From NCBI GenBank assembly GCA_903821145.1, contig CAIJKC010000052.1, positions 1-32,430 of the forward strand: a stretch of 32,430 bases of DNA, written 5' to 3'. Source of the DNA: an uncultured Actinomycetes bacterium. GTDB taxonomy: Bacteria > Actinomycetota > Actinomycetes > Nanopelagicales > Nanopelagicaceae. The notes beneath the pieces were generated by a model that was not told the DNA's origin, searched no databases, and saw nothing but the letters and a program-made list of their open reading frames with translations. Shown here piece by piece: positions 22,643-30,700 of the stretch. Position numbers and translations under genes: made by a program. Position 1 is the stretch's first letter. Every line of letters begins with the position of its first letter.

Positions 22643-22648
22643 CAGAAT
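22643..22648 (+). promoter_or_regulatory. Possible -10 element of the cruF-like gene
   Basis: CAGAAT ends six bases before ATG 22655, the same spacing as the other leaderless starts. The first base departs from TANNNT, so this is a weaker case. The 50-base gap after the CrtA-like gene contains no other start signal. Confidence 0.4.
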
Positions 22649-22654
22649 TGCACC

Positions 22655-23467
22655 ATGTCACTTCGCCAGTACCGACCTCGTGCGCGCAATCGCAGGATGC
22701 TCTCTGGCGCGTGGGCGATAGTTTTGAATCTGCTCTTTGGAATCGCCGTAGTACTTCAAATGGCCTATCCGCTCATTCATGGTGATGCACTTTCAACGGT
22801 AACAATCCTTACCGTCTACTTCGGTGCCGCAGCAATGGTCATCCATGCCAACTTTGCATACGGTCTGCGATTCTCAGCCTCTCTACTCTTTCTGACTTTT
22901 ACCTACTCACTCGCGGTAGAAATTATTGGTAGTAAAACTGGATGGCCGTTTGGTACCTACCATTACGATCACTCACTCGGTTTGGCCATCGCTGGAGTTC
23001 CCCTCGTTGTCCCCTTTGCGTGGATCATGATCAGCTATCCCATCTTGATCGTGGCACGGCGAATCGGCAAGGGTTGGGTCTTCCTTTATGGAGGAGGCGC
23101 ACTTATGGCCTGGGATCTCTTCCTTGATCCGCAGATGGTAAGCGCCCATCGTTGGAGTTGGAGTTTCCATGGAACGTCGATTCCTTTTGAACACGAGATC
23201 CCACTCTCCAACGCTGCTGGTTGGCTCCTTGCAGGAATGGGAATCATGGCCTTGCTGCACTGGGCACTTCCCAAAGATCGACGCAAGCACGGCGCCTCAC
23301 TTCTCCTTCCCAATCTCTTCTTAGAGTGGCTCCTCTTCTCTGGCATCGTCGGAAATCTCTTCTTCTTCCATCGTCCTGGCGTCGCACTCGTTGGTGGTCT
23401 GACCTTTGGAATCATCCTTCTGCCATACTTCTTTGAACTTCGTTTTGGCCGCCCGGATACCTTTTAA
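22655..23467 (+). CDS. cruF: CruF-like carotenoid 1',2'-hydratase (DUF422 membrane protein)
   Basis: A 270-residue membrane protein with about seven TM segments. Its conserved block is EIIGSKTGWPFGTYHYDHSLG (89-109), GVPLVVPFAWIM (114-125) and MAWDLFLDPQMV (151-162). These are the hallmarks of the DUF422/CruF family. CruF of cyanobacteria and deinococci hydrates the terminal 1',2' double bond of the acyclic end of gamma-carotene or lycopene derivatives, giving the 1'-hydroxyl needed for glycosylation. The invariant Glu/Asp residues (Glu89, Asp154, Asp159) are candidates for the acid-base step. The gene lies six bases before the CruG-like glycosyltransferase, the same pair that makes myxol glycosides in Synechococcus. 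Confidence 0.85.
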   Translation: MSLRQYRPRARNRRMLSGAWAIVLNLLFGIAVVLQMAYPLIHGDALSTVTILTVYFGAAAMVIHANFAYGLRFSASLLFLTFTYSLAVEIIGSKTGWPFGTYHYDHSLGLAIAGVPLVVPFAWIMISYPILIVARRIGKGWVFLYGGGALMAWDLFLDPQMVSAHRWSWSFHGTSIPFEHEIPLSNAAGWLLAGMGIMALLHWALPKDRRKHGASLLLPNLFLEWLLFSGIVGNLFFFHRPGVALVGGLTFGIILLPYFFELRFGRPDTF

Positions 23468-23473
23468 ACTCTC

Positions 23474-24559
23474 ATGCACTACCTCCTTCTGACGATCTCA
23501 GCTTTTGCCGCGCTCTCTCTCCTCATCTCGATCCTCAACTTCTTCACGATCCGCCGAGTGAGAAATGCACCTTCACAGATCACCTCAAGGGTTTCGGTAT
23601 TGATACCAATGCGCAATGAAGAGTTCAATGCGCACGCACTCCTTGAAACTCTCCTGCGCTCCACCGGTCTAGAACATGTCGAGTACTCAGTCCTTGATGA
23701 TGGCTCGACTGATAAGACGCCAGCCATTCTCAGCGCGTTTAGCGATCGTGTAAAGATCCTGACAGGTGGACCTTTGCCTGATGGGTGGCTTGGCAAGCCG
23801 CATGCCTGCCATCTCTTGTCACAAGCAGCTACCGGTGAATACCTCGTCTTTCTTGATGCTGATCTGCGCGTGAAGCCAGATGCAATCGCCTCCTCCATTT
23901 CACTCATGGATTGCCTAGGGTGGGATTTTCTCTCCCCCTATCCAGCAGAACATGGCAAGAGTTTCTTGATGCACCTCGTTCAACCACTCCTGCAATGGTC
24001 CTGGCTCTCATCAGTTCCGCTGCGTCTTGCAGAAAGTGGTCGCCGTAATTCCATGGTTATCGCCAATGGTCAGTTCTTCATCGTTAAGCGTGCTGCATAC
24101 GATGCGGTCTCAGGCCATACCAGTGTGAAGAATGAAATTCTTGAGGACCTCTCTTTGGCGCGAAGATTAACAAGTGCTGGTTTTAAGGGTGGGGTCGCTG
24201 AAGCAAGTGCTGTGGCTGAGTGCACGATGTATGAAAGTGATGCAGATTTGATTGCCGGCTATACCAAATCACTCTGGAAAGCTTTTGGTGGACCGGTTGG
24301 CACCATGGCAACACTGCTCTTACTCACACTCACCCAGGTACTTCCCTTTCTTCTCATCCTGGCTGGCGTATGGGCGGCATTGATCCCCTTCTTCCTCGTC
24401 GCATCAACACACCTGCTTGCTGCTATTCGAGTTCGCACTCATCCAGGTAATGCCCTTCTTCACCCCTTTGCTGGCCTTGCTCTCATGGCCTTGATCATGG
24501 AGTCCTATCGACGCAAATCTCGTGGTCAACTGCAATGGCGTGGCCGCAGAGTTCTTTAA
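23474..24559 (+). CDS. cruG: Carotenoid glycosyltransferase, GT2 family (CruG/CrtQ-like)
   Basis: A 361-residue membrane-associated GT-A glycosyltransferase. It has an N-terminal TM (about 3-24), then SVLIPMRNEE (41-50), LDDGSTDKT (74-82), the family-specific GPLPDGWLGKPHAC (99-112) and the metal-binding LDADL (128-132). ILEDLSLARRL supplies the ED-x-x-L acceptor-side motif near 222-232. Two or three TM segments follow. The PDGWLGKPHAC block occurs in CruG and in 4,4'-diaponeurosporenoate glucosyltransferase CrtQ. Given the CruF-like neighbour, the likely acceptor is a hydroxyl on the acyclic carotenoid end. The sugar donor is unknown. It starts six bases after the cruF stop. Confidence 0.85.
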   Translation: MHYLLLTISAFAALSLLISILNFFTIRRVRNAPSQITSRVSVLIPMRNEEFNAHALLETLLRSTGLEHVEYSVLDDGSTDKTPAILSAFSDRVKILTGGPLPDGWLGKPHACHLLSQAATGEYLVFLDADLRVKPDAIASSISLMDCLGWDFLSPYPAEHGKSFLMHLVQPLLQWSWLSSVPLRLAESGRRNSMVIANGQFFIVKRAAYDAVSGHTSVKNEILEDLSLARRLTSAGFKGGVAEASAVAECTMYESDADLIAGYTKSLWKAFGGPVGTMATLLLLTLTQVLPFLLILAGVWAALIPFFLVASTHLLAAIRVRTHPGNALLHPFAGLALMALIMESYRRKSRGQLQWRGRRVL

Positions 24560-24566
24560 GGGTGGC

Positions 24567-24572
24567 TAGAGT
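24567..24572 (+). promoter_or_regulatory. -10 element of the CrtD-like gene (leaderless)
   Basis: TAGAGT is identical to the -10 of the ABC exporter operon. It ends six bases before the second of two adjacent ATG codons (24579), which decides the start. Confidence 0.55.
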
Positions 24573-24578
24573 TCGATG

Positions 24579-26108
24579 ATGCGCAAAGTCATTGTTATCG
24601 GTGCTGGTATGGGTGGCATGGCGGCAGCTGCGCGGTTAGCTCGAGCAGGACTCGACGTTGAAATCTATGAAGCAGCGGGACATGTGGGCGGCAAGTGTCG
24701 TACCGAATGGATTGGTGACTACGCCTTTGATACCGGACCCTCCCTTCTCACAATTCCAGCGGTCTATCGTGATCTCTTTAAGAAGACTGGCAAGAGATTA
24801 GAACTCGTACGTGAGCTCCAACCGGTGGACCCCGCCTTTGCCTATCACTTCGCCGATGGCAGACATTTCGAATTTGCCAACCTTGCTCTGCCTCAGATCT
24901 GTGAGGAGCTAGATCGCGTTCTCGGAAAAGGCGCTGGCGATGATTGGCATACTCTCATGCAGCGCGCGGAGGCGATGTGGGATGTTGCTCGCGGGCCTTT
25001 CATTGAATCTGAACTTCCTTCGATCCCAGCTCTGCTGCGACGTAAGGGCTTCCTCAAAGATCTCAAGCAGATATCACCTTTTAAATCTTTGGATACGCTC
25101 ACCAATACCTACACATCCAATCCCTACCTTAAAAAGATTATTCATCGCTACGCCACCTATACCGGTTCTGATCCGAGGCAAGCGCCTGCAGTACTACTGA
25201 CTATCGCATTTGTTGAAATCACCTTCGGTGCTTGGCATGTAAAAGGCGGAGTCGGAACTCTTGCTCAAGCGCTAGGCCAGCGGTGCGAAGAGCTGGGTGT
25301 GAAGATCCACCTCAACACACCTGTCGAAGCAATCATCACCGATGCAGGCACCGCAACCGGCATAAAAGTTGGCGGCAGAGAGATCAAGGCTGATTACATG
25401 ATCTCTAATGCCGATGCCGAGATCACCTTTAATACCTTGATCGCACCCACTGAAAAGGGTGCCAAGCGTGAGCGTCGAAAGCTGCAGAAAGCGGATCGCT
25501 CCCTTGCTGGCTTCTCCCTCCTCCTTGGTCTTGATAATTCCAAGGTCCAGGGCGAGCTCCCCCAGATGAAACACCACAACGTCTTCTTCCCAGAAAATTA
25601 CGAGCAAGAGTTCATCGATATCTTTGATCGAAACCAAGCGGTAACTGATCCGACCATCTACATCTGCGCCCCACACGATCCAACAATGGTTAAGGGTGAG
25701 AATAAAGAGGCGTGGTTTGTCTTAGTTAATGCTCCGCGCCATCATCCAGAGGGTGGCTTTGATTGGACGAAAGAGCCGGAGAAATATGCAGAGAAGATTC
25801 TGGCAAAGCTTGATGCCTTGGGGCTGCGTGTTTCTGAGAGATTAGATGTGATGGAGTATCGAACGCCGTATGACCTTGAAGTGGCAGTCAATGCGCCGGG
25901 TGGTTCAATCTATGGAACATCAAGTAATGGCAGCAGGGCAGCATTCTCTCGTGCAAAAAATAGGAGTGAGATTACAAACCTTTATAGCGTGGGTGGCTCA
26001 GCCCATCCTGGCGGTGGCTTACCACTTGTCGGAATGAGTGGGGAGTTAGTTGCTGAGGCGATTATCAGTGCTCAAGGCGGTGTAGGAATCGCGAAGGACT
26101 ACCACTAA
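24579..26108 (+). CDS. CrtI-family carotenoid desaturase, probably CrtD-like
   Basis: A 509-residue FAD enzyme of the carotenoid desaturase family. The N-terminal Rossmann motif is VIVIGAGMGGMAAAARLA with the distal acidic residue in VEIYEAAGHVGGK. FDTGPSLLTIPAVY follows near residue 50, and the C-terminal FAD motif is SVGGSAHPGGGLPLVGMSGELVAE. Two CrtI-type genes exist in the window. This one lies after CruF- and CruG-like genes and has the HPGGGLPLV ending and LVNAPRHHP segment of 1-hydroxycarotenoid 3,4-desaturases, so CrtD is preferred over phytoene desaturase. ATG 24579 is chosen over 24576 because it sits six bases from the -10. Its last 63 bases overlap the converging phosphatidyltransferase gene. 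Confidence 0.82.
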   Translation: MRKVIVIGAGMGGMAAAARLARAGLDVEIYEAAGHVGGKCRTEWIGDYAFDTGPSLLTIPAVYRDLFKKTGKRLELVRELQPVDPAFAYHFADGRHFEFANLALPQICEELDRVLGKGAGDDWHTLMQRAEAMWDVARGPFIESELPSIPALLRRKGFLKDLKQISPFKSLDTLTNTYTSNPYLKKIIHRYATYTGSDPRQAPAVLLTIAFVEITFGAWHVKGGVGTLAQALGQRCEELGVKIHLNTPVEAIITDAGTATGIKVGGREIKADYMISNADAEITFNTLIAPTEKGAKRERRKLQKADRSLAGFSLLLGLDNSKVQGELPQMKHHNVFFPENYEQEFIDIFDRNQAVTDPTIYICAPHDPTMVKGENKEAWFVLVNAPRHHPEGGFDWTKEPEKYAEKILAKLDALGLRVSERLDVMEYRTPYDLEVAVNAPGGSIYGTSSNGSRAAFSRAKNRSEITNLYSVGGSAHPGGGLPLVGMSGELVAEAIISAQGGVGIAKDYH

Positions 26109-26684
26109 CGAGAAGAGTTGTAGGGCGAGCCAGATCCAAGACGTTGCAGTTACGATTCCAAATCCCATGATGTAGGCGAGTAGCGCAACAGCTAAAAAGA
26201 TCGCACGCACTGGTCGTTCACAGACTGTAACAACGCCAAGCACTCGGTGGCCAAGTCCTGCTGCGCGGGCCCTCGCATACTCTTGCGTTAATGCGGCAAC
26301 CCAGGCAAGAGCAATCACTATCACTGGTGCGCCAATACGGTAGAAAGTAAGCGCCCAGAAGAACTCCACGACTCGATCGACAACCGAGTCAAGGGCAGCT
26401 CCCCAGAGCGTCACTTTCCCCGAGATGATGGCAAGTGAGCCATCAATGCCATCAGCAATCAAGGAGAGAATGACGAGGAAGAGTGCTGCAATGTGATGAG
26501 CTTGTTCCCAGGTAAGTACGCCAAGAAGCAAGCCGATGAGTGTTATTGCGTTGGGCGAAACTTTGAGTGCGTGAAGTGGTCTCACAAGTAGATACGAGAT
26601 AGTAAGCCAGCCTTTAACAATGCCACTTACTTCTGCTCCACCGTGAAGTTCACTCCACTGGCGCAAGAAGGCCTGCTTATTCAC
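26046..26684 (-). CDS. CDP-alcohol phosphatidyltransferase family protein
   Basis: A ~212-residue membrane protein with about six TM segments. The family motif D-x2-D-G-x2-A-R-x8-G-x3-D-x3-D appears as ADGIDGSLAIISGKVTLWG then ALDSVVDR. All four metal-binding Asp residues are kept, but the Arg after Ala is replaced by Ile, as I recall for an actinobacterial subgroup. These enzymes transfer a phosphatidyl or phospho-alcohol group from a CDP-alcohol; the substrate here is unknown, with inositol-phosphate and glycerol-phosphate both possible. I use GTG 26684, overlapping the metF stop; a TTG at 26693 is the alternative. The 3' end overlaps the CrtD-like gene tail to tail by 63 bases. Confidence 0.85.
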   Translation of the reverse strand: MNKQAFLRQWSELHGGAEVSGIVKGWLTISYLLVRPLHALKVSPNAITLIGLLLGVLTWEQAHHIAALFLVILSLIADGIDGSLAIISGKVTLWGAALDSVVDRVVEFFWALTFYRIGAPVIVIALAWVAALTQEYARARAAGLGHRVLGVVTVCERPVRAIFLAVALLAYIMGFGIVTATSWIWLALQLFSLVVVLRDSYTALSTDNRLSN

Positions 26685-27552
26685 GATGACCAAGTCCCAA
26701 GTTTTGAGCGATCGCCATGGTGGATGCTGCCGTGTTCATCGTATAGAAATGAAGACCCGGAACTCCAAGAGTGAGAAGTTTTTGCGACAATTGGGTTGCA
26801 ATCTCGATTCCGTAACTTCGAATTGCGGCGATATCCTCACCAAGTTCTGCAACCCGAGTAAGAATGTGTGCTGGAACTGGAGTACCAGAGAGTTCAGCCA
26901 TACGTGTGAGCTGCTTGCCATTGGTGATGGGCAAAATACCAGCGATGATGGGGAGCTTTGATCCTCGAGCACTGAGTGCTTCAACCAATCGTTCGTAGGA
27001 GGCGATCTCAAAGAAGAATTGTGTTGTGGCAAATATTGCACCGTGCTCCTCTTTGCGAATGAGGGTTTCAACATCGAGTGCAAAATCACCGTTCGATGCT
27101 GGATGGCCATCTGGAAATGCTGCCACTCCAACTTCAATGCCACCCTGGCTAATCGCAAGGTCAACCAGCTCATCTGCATGATCGAATCCACCTGGAGTTG
27201 TGACCCAATCGGCTCTCGGTCCCCCTACTGGATCTCCACGCAATGCCAGGATGCTGCTGATGCCAGCGCTCTTGTAGTGGCGCAGGATTTCGACGAGCTC
27301 ACCTCGCGTTGAACCAACACATGTGAGGTGGGCAACTGTTGCAATGCCTGTCTTGGCGGTGAACTCTTCGGCGATGCGAATGGTGCGATCTCGTGTACTA
27401 CCGCCAGCGCCGTAGGTGACGGAGACGAAATCTGGATTGAGCTGGCGAAGGCTCTCCACTGCTTGCCACAACCGGGACTCACCTTCGGCATCCTTGGGCG
27501 GAAATAGCTCGACCGAGAAGGTGGCTCGTGGAGTCTCAACAGGCGTAACCAT
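26677..27552 (-). CDS. metF: 5,10-methylenetetrahydrofolate reductase MetF
   Basis: MetF reduces 5,10-methylene-THF to 5-methyl-THF with FAD, supplying methionine synthesis. From ATG 27552 it has 291 residues, close to the E. coli length. The catalytic Glu is in FSVELFPPK (11-19). VSVTYGAGGS, VAHLTCVG, ILALRGDPVGG, FPDGHPAS (FAD and folate contacts) and ATTQFFFEIASY follow in the normal order of the TIM barrel. The longer open frame to 27594 would place 14 extra residues across the divergent crtE start, and a -10 (TACCCT, 27561-27566) sits eight bases before ATG 27552, so the shorter start is preferred. The phosphatidyltransferase gene overlaps its end. Confidence 0.94.
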   Translation of the reverse strand: MVTPVETPRATFSVELFPPKDAEGESRLWQAVESLRQLNPDFVSVTYGAGGSTRDRTIRIAEEFTAKTGIATVAHLTCVGSTRGELVEILRHYKSAGISSILALRGDPVGGPRADWVTTPGGFDHADELVDLAISQGGIEVGVAAFPDGHPASNGDFALDVETLIRKEEHGAIFATTQFFFEIASYERLVEALSARGSKLPIIAGILPITNGKQLTRMAELSGTPVPAHILTRVAELGEDIAAIRSYGIEIATQLSQKLLTLGVPGLHFYTMNTAASTMAIAQNLGLGHRE

Positions 27553-27560
27553 AGAGAGGC

Positions 27561-27570
27561 AGGGTACCTT
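27561..27570. promoter_or_regulatory. Overlapping divergent -10 elements of metF and crtE
   Basis: Only 24 bases separate the metF ATG (27552, minus) and the crtE ATG (27577, plus). A central GGTACC palindrome gives TACCTT on the plus strand (27565-27570), six bases before the crtE start. It also gives TACCCT on the minus strand (27561-27566), eight bases before the metF start. Both genes would be leaderless, and each promoter's -35 region would lie in the other gene's coding sequence. Two polymerases could not bind at once. Confidence 0.6.
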
Positions 27571-27576
27571 TACTGC

Positions 27577-28653
27577 ATGGAATCGCGCGAACACCTCACC
27601 CTGCCTGCGCTGCGTGATTCGGTCAATTCATCCCTCAAGGCCTTTATTGAAGCTGATAATCACTATCTGACCTCCATCGGCCCTGAACTACTACCCGTGG
27701 CAGATGCCCTCAAGGGCTTCTTGCTCGACAGTGGCAAGCGCTTTCGCCCACTCTTTGCAATCGTTGGCTATCTAGGAACTGGCGCAGAGCTCTCACCAGA
27801 AGTCTTCTCAGCGCTCTCAAGTGTCGAACTCGTCCATGTCTGCGCCTTGATTCACGATGATGTGATGGATGTATCGGACACCCGTCGCGGTGCACCCGCA
27901 ATCCACAAACACTTCGAAGCATTACACACCAAAAATTCCTTCTCTGGATCTGCAGAGCAATTCGGTATTGCAAGTGCCATCTTGCTCGGCGATTTAGCGC
28001 TCGTCTGGGCGGCAAAGATGCTCCATGAATCAAAGATCGCTCCAGACCAGATCATCTCTTCTTTACCAATCTTTGATGAGATGCAAGTTGAACTGATGGC
28101 GGGTCAGTACCTTGATATGCATGAGCAAGCACTTGCCAGTGAGAGCGTGGAGCGTTCACTTCGTGTTGCTCGCTACAAATCAGGAAAATACAGCATTGAA
28201 CGTCCGCTTCATTTTGGTGCCGCACTTGCACATAAGAACCCTGAGCAGCTCTATCCAATTTATTCAGCATATGGAATTCCACTGGGTGAAGCGTTCCAAC
28301 TCCGCGATGACATGCTCGGTGTCTTTGGAGACTCAGCCGAGACCGGCAAGCCAGCAGGAGATGATCTTCGTGAAGGAAAGCGCACCGTCATGATGGCGAT
28401 GACACATGAGCTGGCTACGAGCGCCCAGCGTGCCACAATCAAGGAGCTCTTTGGCCGTGCAGATCTGACACCAGCTGATATCCAAACCCTTCGCGCCATC
28501 ATTGTTGATACTGGTGCTCAGGCGAGAGCTGAGGAACTCATCTCAGAGCTCACGGACGAGGCGATCGCTGCCATCGAAAACCCCTTGATTTCACCAATTG
28601 CCCAAGATCTCCTGCATCAAATGGCGATGATCGCCACAAAACGAAGGGTTTAA
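27577..28653 (+). CDS. crtE: Polyprenyl diphosphate synthase, probable geranylgeranyl diphosphate synthase CrtE
   Basis: A 358-residue trans-prenyltransferase making the C20 precursor of carotenoids. The first Asp-rich motif DDVMD (94-98) is followed by RRGAP (103-107). The second motif region is LRDDMLGVFGD (242-252), as seen in actinobacterial GGPP synthases. GKRFRP at 53-58 binds the allylic or isopentenyl diphosphate, and VELMAGQYLDM lies in the middle. Residues before the first Asp motif (VELVHVCALIH) are small enough to allow chain elongation beyond C15, fitting C20 or longer. A longer-chain quinone-side-chain synthase is the alternative, but the phytoene desaturase gene seven bases downstream favours CrtE. 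Confidence 0.9.
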   Translation: MESREHLTLPALRDSVNSSLKAFIEADNHYLTSIGPELLPVADALKGFLLDSGKRFRPLFAIVGYLGTGAELSPEVFSALSSVELVHVCALIHDDVMDVSDTRRGAPAIHKHFEALHTKNSFSGSAEQFGIASAILLGDLALVWAAKMLHESKIAPDQIISSLPIFDEMQVELMAGQYLDMHEQALASESVERSLRVARYKSGKYSIERPLHFGAALAHKNPEQLYPIYSAYGIPLGEAFQLRDDMLGVFGDSAETGKPAGDDLREGKRTVMMAMTHELATSAQRATIKELFGRADLTPADIQTLRAIIVDTGAQARAEELISELTDEAIAAIENPLISPIAQDLLHQMAMIATKRRV

Positions 28654-28660
28654 GACCGCA

Positions 28661-30145
28661 ATGGCTAAACAGATTAAAGGACCAACCGATCACGTCGTCA
28701 TCGTCGGGGCAGGTCTTGCCGGGCTCAGCACAGCGCTTCGATTAGCTGGCGCTGGCCGCAAAGTGACCGTCCTTGAGCGTGAGAGCGTGCCAGGTGGGCG
28801 CAATGGACTCCTTCAGCAAGATGGTTACTCCTTTGATACCGGCCCCTCTGTTCTCACCATGCCATCTCTCATCGCCGATGCCTTCGCCTGCGTCGGTGAA
28901 GATATGAAGGATTGGCTTGAACTCATGCCAGTCTCACCGCTCTATCGCGCCTTTTATGAAGACGGATCACAACTGGATGTCCATGCTGACACTGCCAAGA
29001 TGCAAGAAGAGATCCGCACTGTCATTGGTGAAAAAGAGGCAATCGGGTATGCCAAGTATGTAGATTTTGTGACGAAGCTTTATAAGTATGAGATGAATGA
29101 CTTCATTGATCGCAATATCGATAGTCCACTTAACTTACTTACACCCAATCTTGCAAAGCTCGTTGCCCTTGGTGGTTTTAGAAGGTTGGCACCGAAGGTC
29201 GAGCAGTACCTGAAAGATCCGCGCACCCAGCGCGTCTACTCCTTCCAAGCAATGTATGCAGGTGTGAGCCCGCAACAAGCACTCGCTATCTATGCCGTGA
29301 TCGCCTATATGGATTCAGTCAATGGTGTCTTCTTCCCCAAGGGTGGAATGCATGCAGTCCCTCGTGCTTTGGCCGCTGCCGCTGCCAAACACGGAGTCGA
29401 CTTCCACTACAACACCACTGTCACATCGGTAGAACACCACAATGGCCGTGCAACGGCAGTCTTAACTGAGAATGGTGAACGCTTTGAGTGCGACGTGGTT
29501 GTCCTCAACCCAGATCTTCCCGTCGCGTGGCGCGAGCTCTTGGGTAGCACTCCCAAAAAGGTTGCAAAGCTTAAGTATTCGCCCTCATGTGTAACGATGT
29601 TGATTGGTTCAAATAGGTCCTACGACCGACTCGCCCATCACAATATCCACTTTGGAAAGTCTTGGGATGGCGTCTTCGACGAGCTCATCAAGAAGAAGAT
29701 CCTGATGACCGATCCGAGCCTGCTCGTGACCGTGCCCAGCATGGATGATCCATCCCTTGCTCCTGCTGGCAAGAGCTCCTATTACGTCCTCTTCCCAACT
29801 CCAAACCTCACTGCAGATATTGATTGGAAGAAGATTGGTCCGCAGTACCGAGATCAGATGATTCGCACCCTCGAAGAGCGTGGCTACGACGGTTTTGGTG
29901 ACTCGATTGAATTCGAACACATGACCACCCCGCTTGATTGGCAGGCGATGGGGATGGAAGCCGGTGCACCATTTGCTAGCGCCCATACTTTTATGCAGAC
30001 CGGGCCATTTAGACCCCGCAATATTGCCCAAGGATTTGAGAATGTTGTCTTCACCGGATCTGGAACTCAACCTGGAGTTGGCGTACCTATGGTCTTAATC
30101 TCAGGACGCCTTGCCGCCGAACGGATCGTCGGAAGCATCAAGTAA
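28661..30145 (+). CDS. crtI: Phytoene desaturase CrtI
   Basis: A 494-residue FAD-dependent desaturase that converts phytoene to lycopene or related polyenes. The FAD-binding Rossmann fold is at the N-terminus (VVIVGAGLAGLSTALRLAGAG, about 12-32; Glu in TVLERES). YSFDTGPSVLTMPSLI follows near residue 55, and the C-terminal family motif is VVFTGSGTQPGVGVPMVLISGRLAAE. It retains FFPKGGMHAVPRALA in the substrate domain. It lies seven bases after crtE and is the better phytoene desaturase candidate of the two CrtI-type genes. The phytoene synthase gene is not adjacent; it begins at 32320 beyond a two-gene minus-strand insertion. It converges on apt with six bases between stops. Confidence 0.92.
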   Translation: MAKQIKGPTDHVVIVGAGLAGLSTALRLAGAGRKVTVLERESVPGGRNGLLQQDGYSFDTGPSVLTMPSLIADAFACVGEDMKDWLELMPVSPLYRAFYEDGSQLDVHADTAKMQEEIRTVIGEKEAIGYAKYVDFVTKLYKYEMNDFIDRNIDSPLNLLTPNLAKLVALGGFRRLAPKVEQYLKDPRTQRVYSFQAMYAGVSPQQALAIYAVIAYMDSVNGVFFPKGGMHAVPRALAAAAAKHGVDFHYNTTVTSVEHHNGRATAVLTENGERFECDVVVLNPDLPVAWRELLGSTPKKVAKLKYSPSCVTMLIGSNRSYDRLAHHNIHFGKSWDGVFDELIKKKILMTDPSLLVTVPSMDDPSLAPAGKSSYYVLFPTPNLTADIDWKKIGPQYRDQMIRTLEERGYDGFGDSIEFEHMTTPLDWQAMGMEAGAPFASAHTFMQTGPFRPRNIAQGFENVVFTGSGTQPGVGVPMVLISGRLAAERIVGSIK

Positions 30146-30151
30146 AACTTC

Positions 30152-30700
30152 TTAAATCAAGACCGTAATCGGAACCTTGATCCCTGAGGCTAAGAACTTT
30201 TCGCGTCCACCCAGGCCATCGATCTCCATAAGTACTGCGACGCTATCGACGATCGCCCCGCATTGCTCAATTAACTTTGCTGCAGCGCCAAGTGTCCCTC
30301 CCGTTGCTAAAACATCATCGATGAGGAGAACACGCTCACCGGTTTTAAGCGCATCAGTATGGATCTGAAGGGTGGCTTCTCCATACTCCAACGCATAGCT
30401 GTGGGAATACGACTGGTAAGGAAGCTTTCCGCTCTTTCGGATGGGAACAAAACCCTTGCCTGTTAACTGTGCAACTGCGCTAGCAAAGATAAAACCACGG
30501 GCTTCCACACCTGCCACCACATCATAGGTAGAACTCACATCGGCAAATGCTTGGACTGCTTGGGCAAAGGCCGCCCCTTCACGCAGCAGCGGAGTGATGT
30601 CCTTAAAGAGAATCCCTTCGCTAGGGAAATTTGGAACATCACGAATCAGGCCCCGAAGGAGATCCTTCAGAGCCTGATCGGTGATATGTGAGGTATTAAT
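30152..30700 (-). CDS. apt: Adenine phosphoribosyltransferase Apt, apparent ATT start
   Basis: Apt salvages adenine with PRPP to form AMP. The PRPP-binding motif VLLIDDVLATGGTLGAA and the GVEARGFIFASAVA segment are clear. The first canonical start in frame (GTG 30538) would give 128 residues and drop RDVPNFPSEGILFKDITPLL, the conserved N-terminal block needed for the fold. This block is intact in the same frame upstream. Going back, the frame contains no ATG, GTG or TTG, but an ATT at 30700-30698 overlaps the NCS2 stop as TAATT, just like the TAATG couplings elsewhere. Starting there gives 182 residues, normal for the family. The N-terminal residues would be (M)NTSHITDQALKDLLRGLIRD. Confidence 0.85.
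   Translation of the reverse strand: MNTSHITDQALKDLLRGLIRDVPNFPSEGILFKDITPLLREGAAFAQAVQAFADVSSTYDVVAGVEARGFIFASAVAQLTGKGFVPIRKSGKLPYQSYSHSYALEYGEATLQIHTDALKTGERVLLIDDVLATGGTLGAAAKLIEQCGAIVDSVAVLMEIDGLGGREKFLASGIKVPITVLI

Noticed and set aside
30152-30538. apt as a truncated pseudogene
   Set aside because: The missing N-terminus is intact in the same frame upstream; only the start codon is non-canonical, so an ATT start or a base error is a better explanation.
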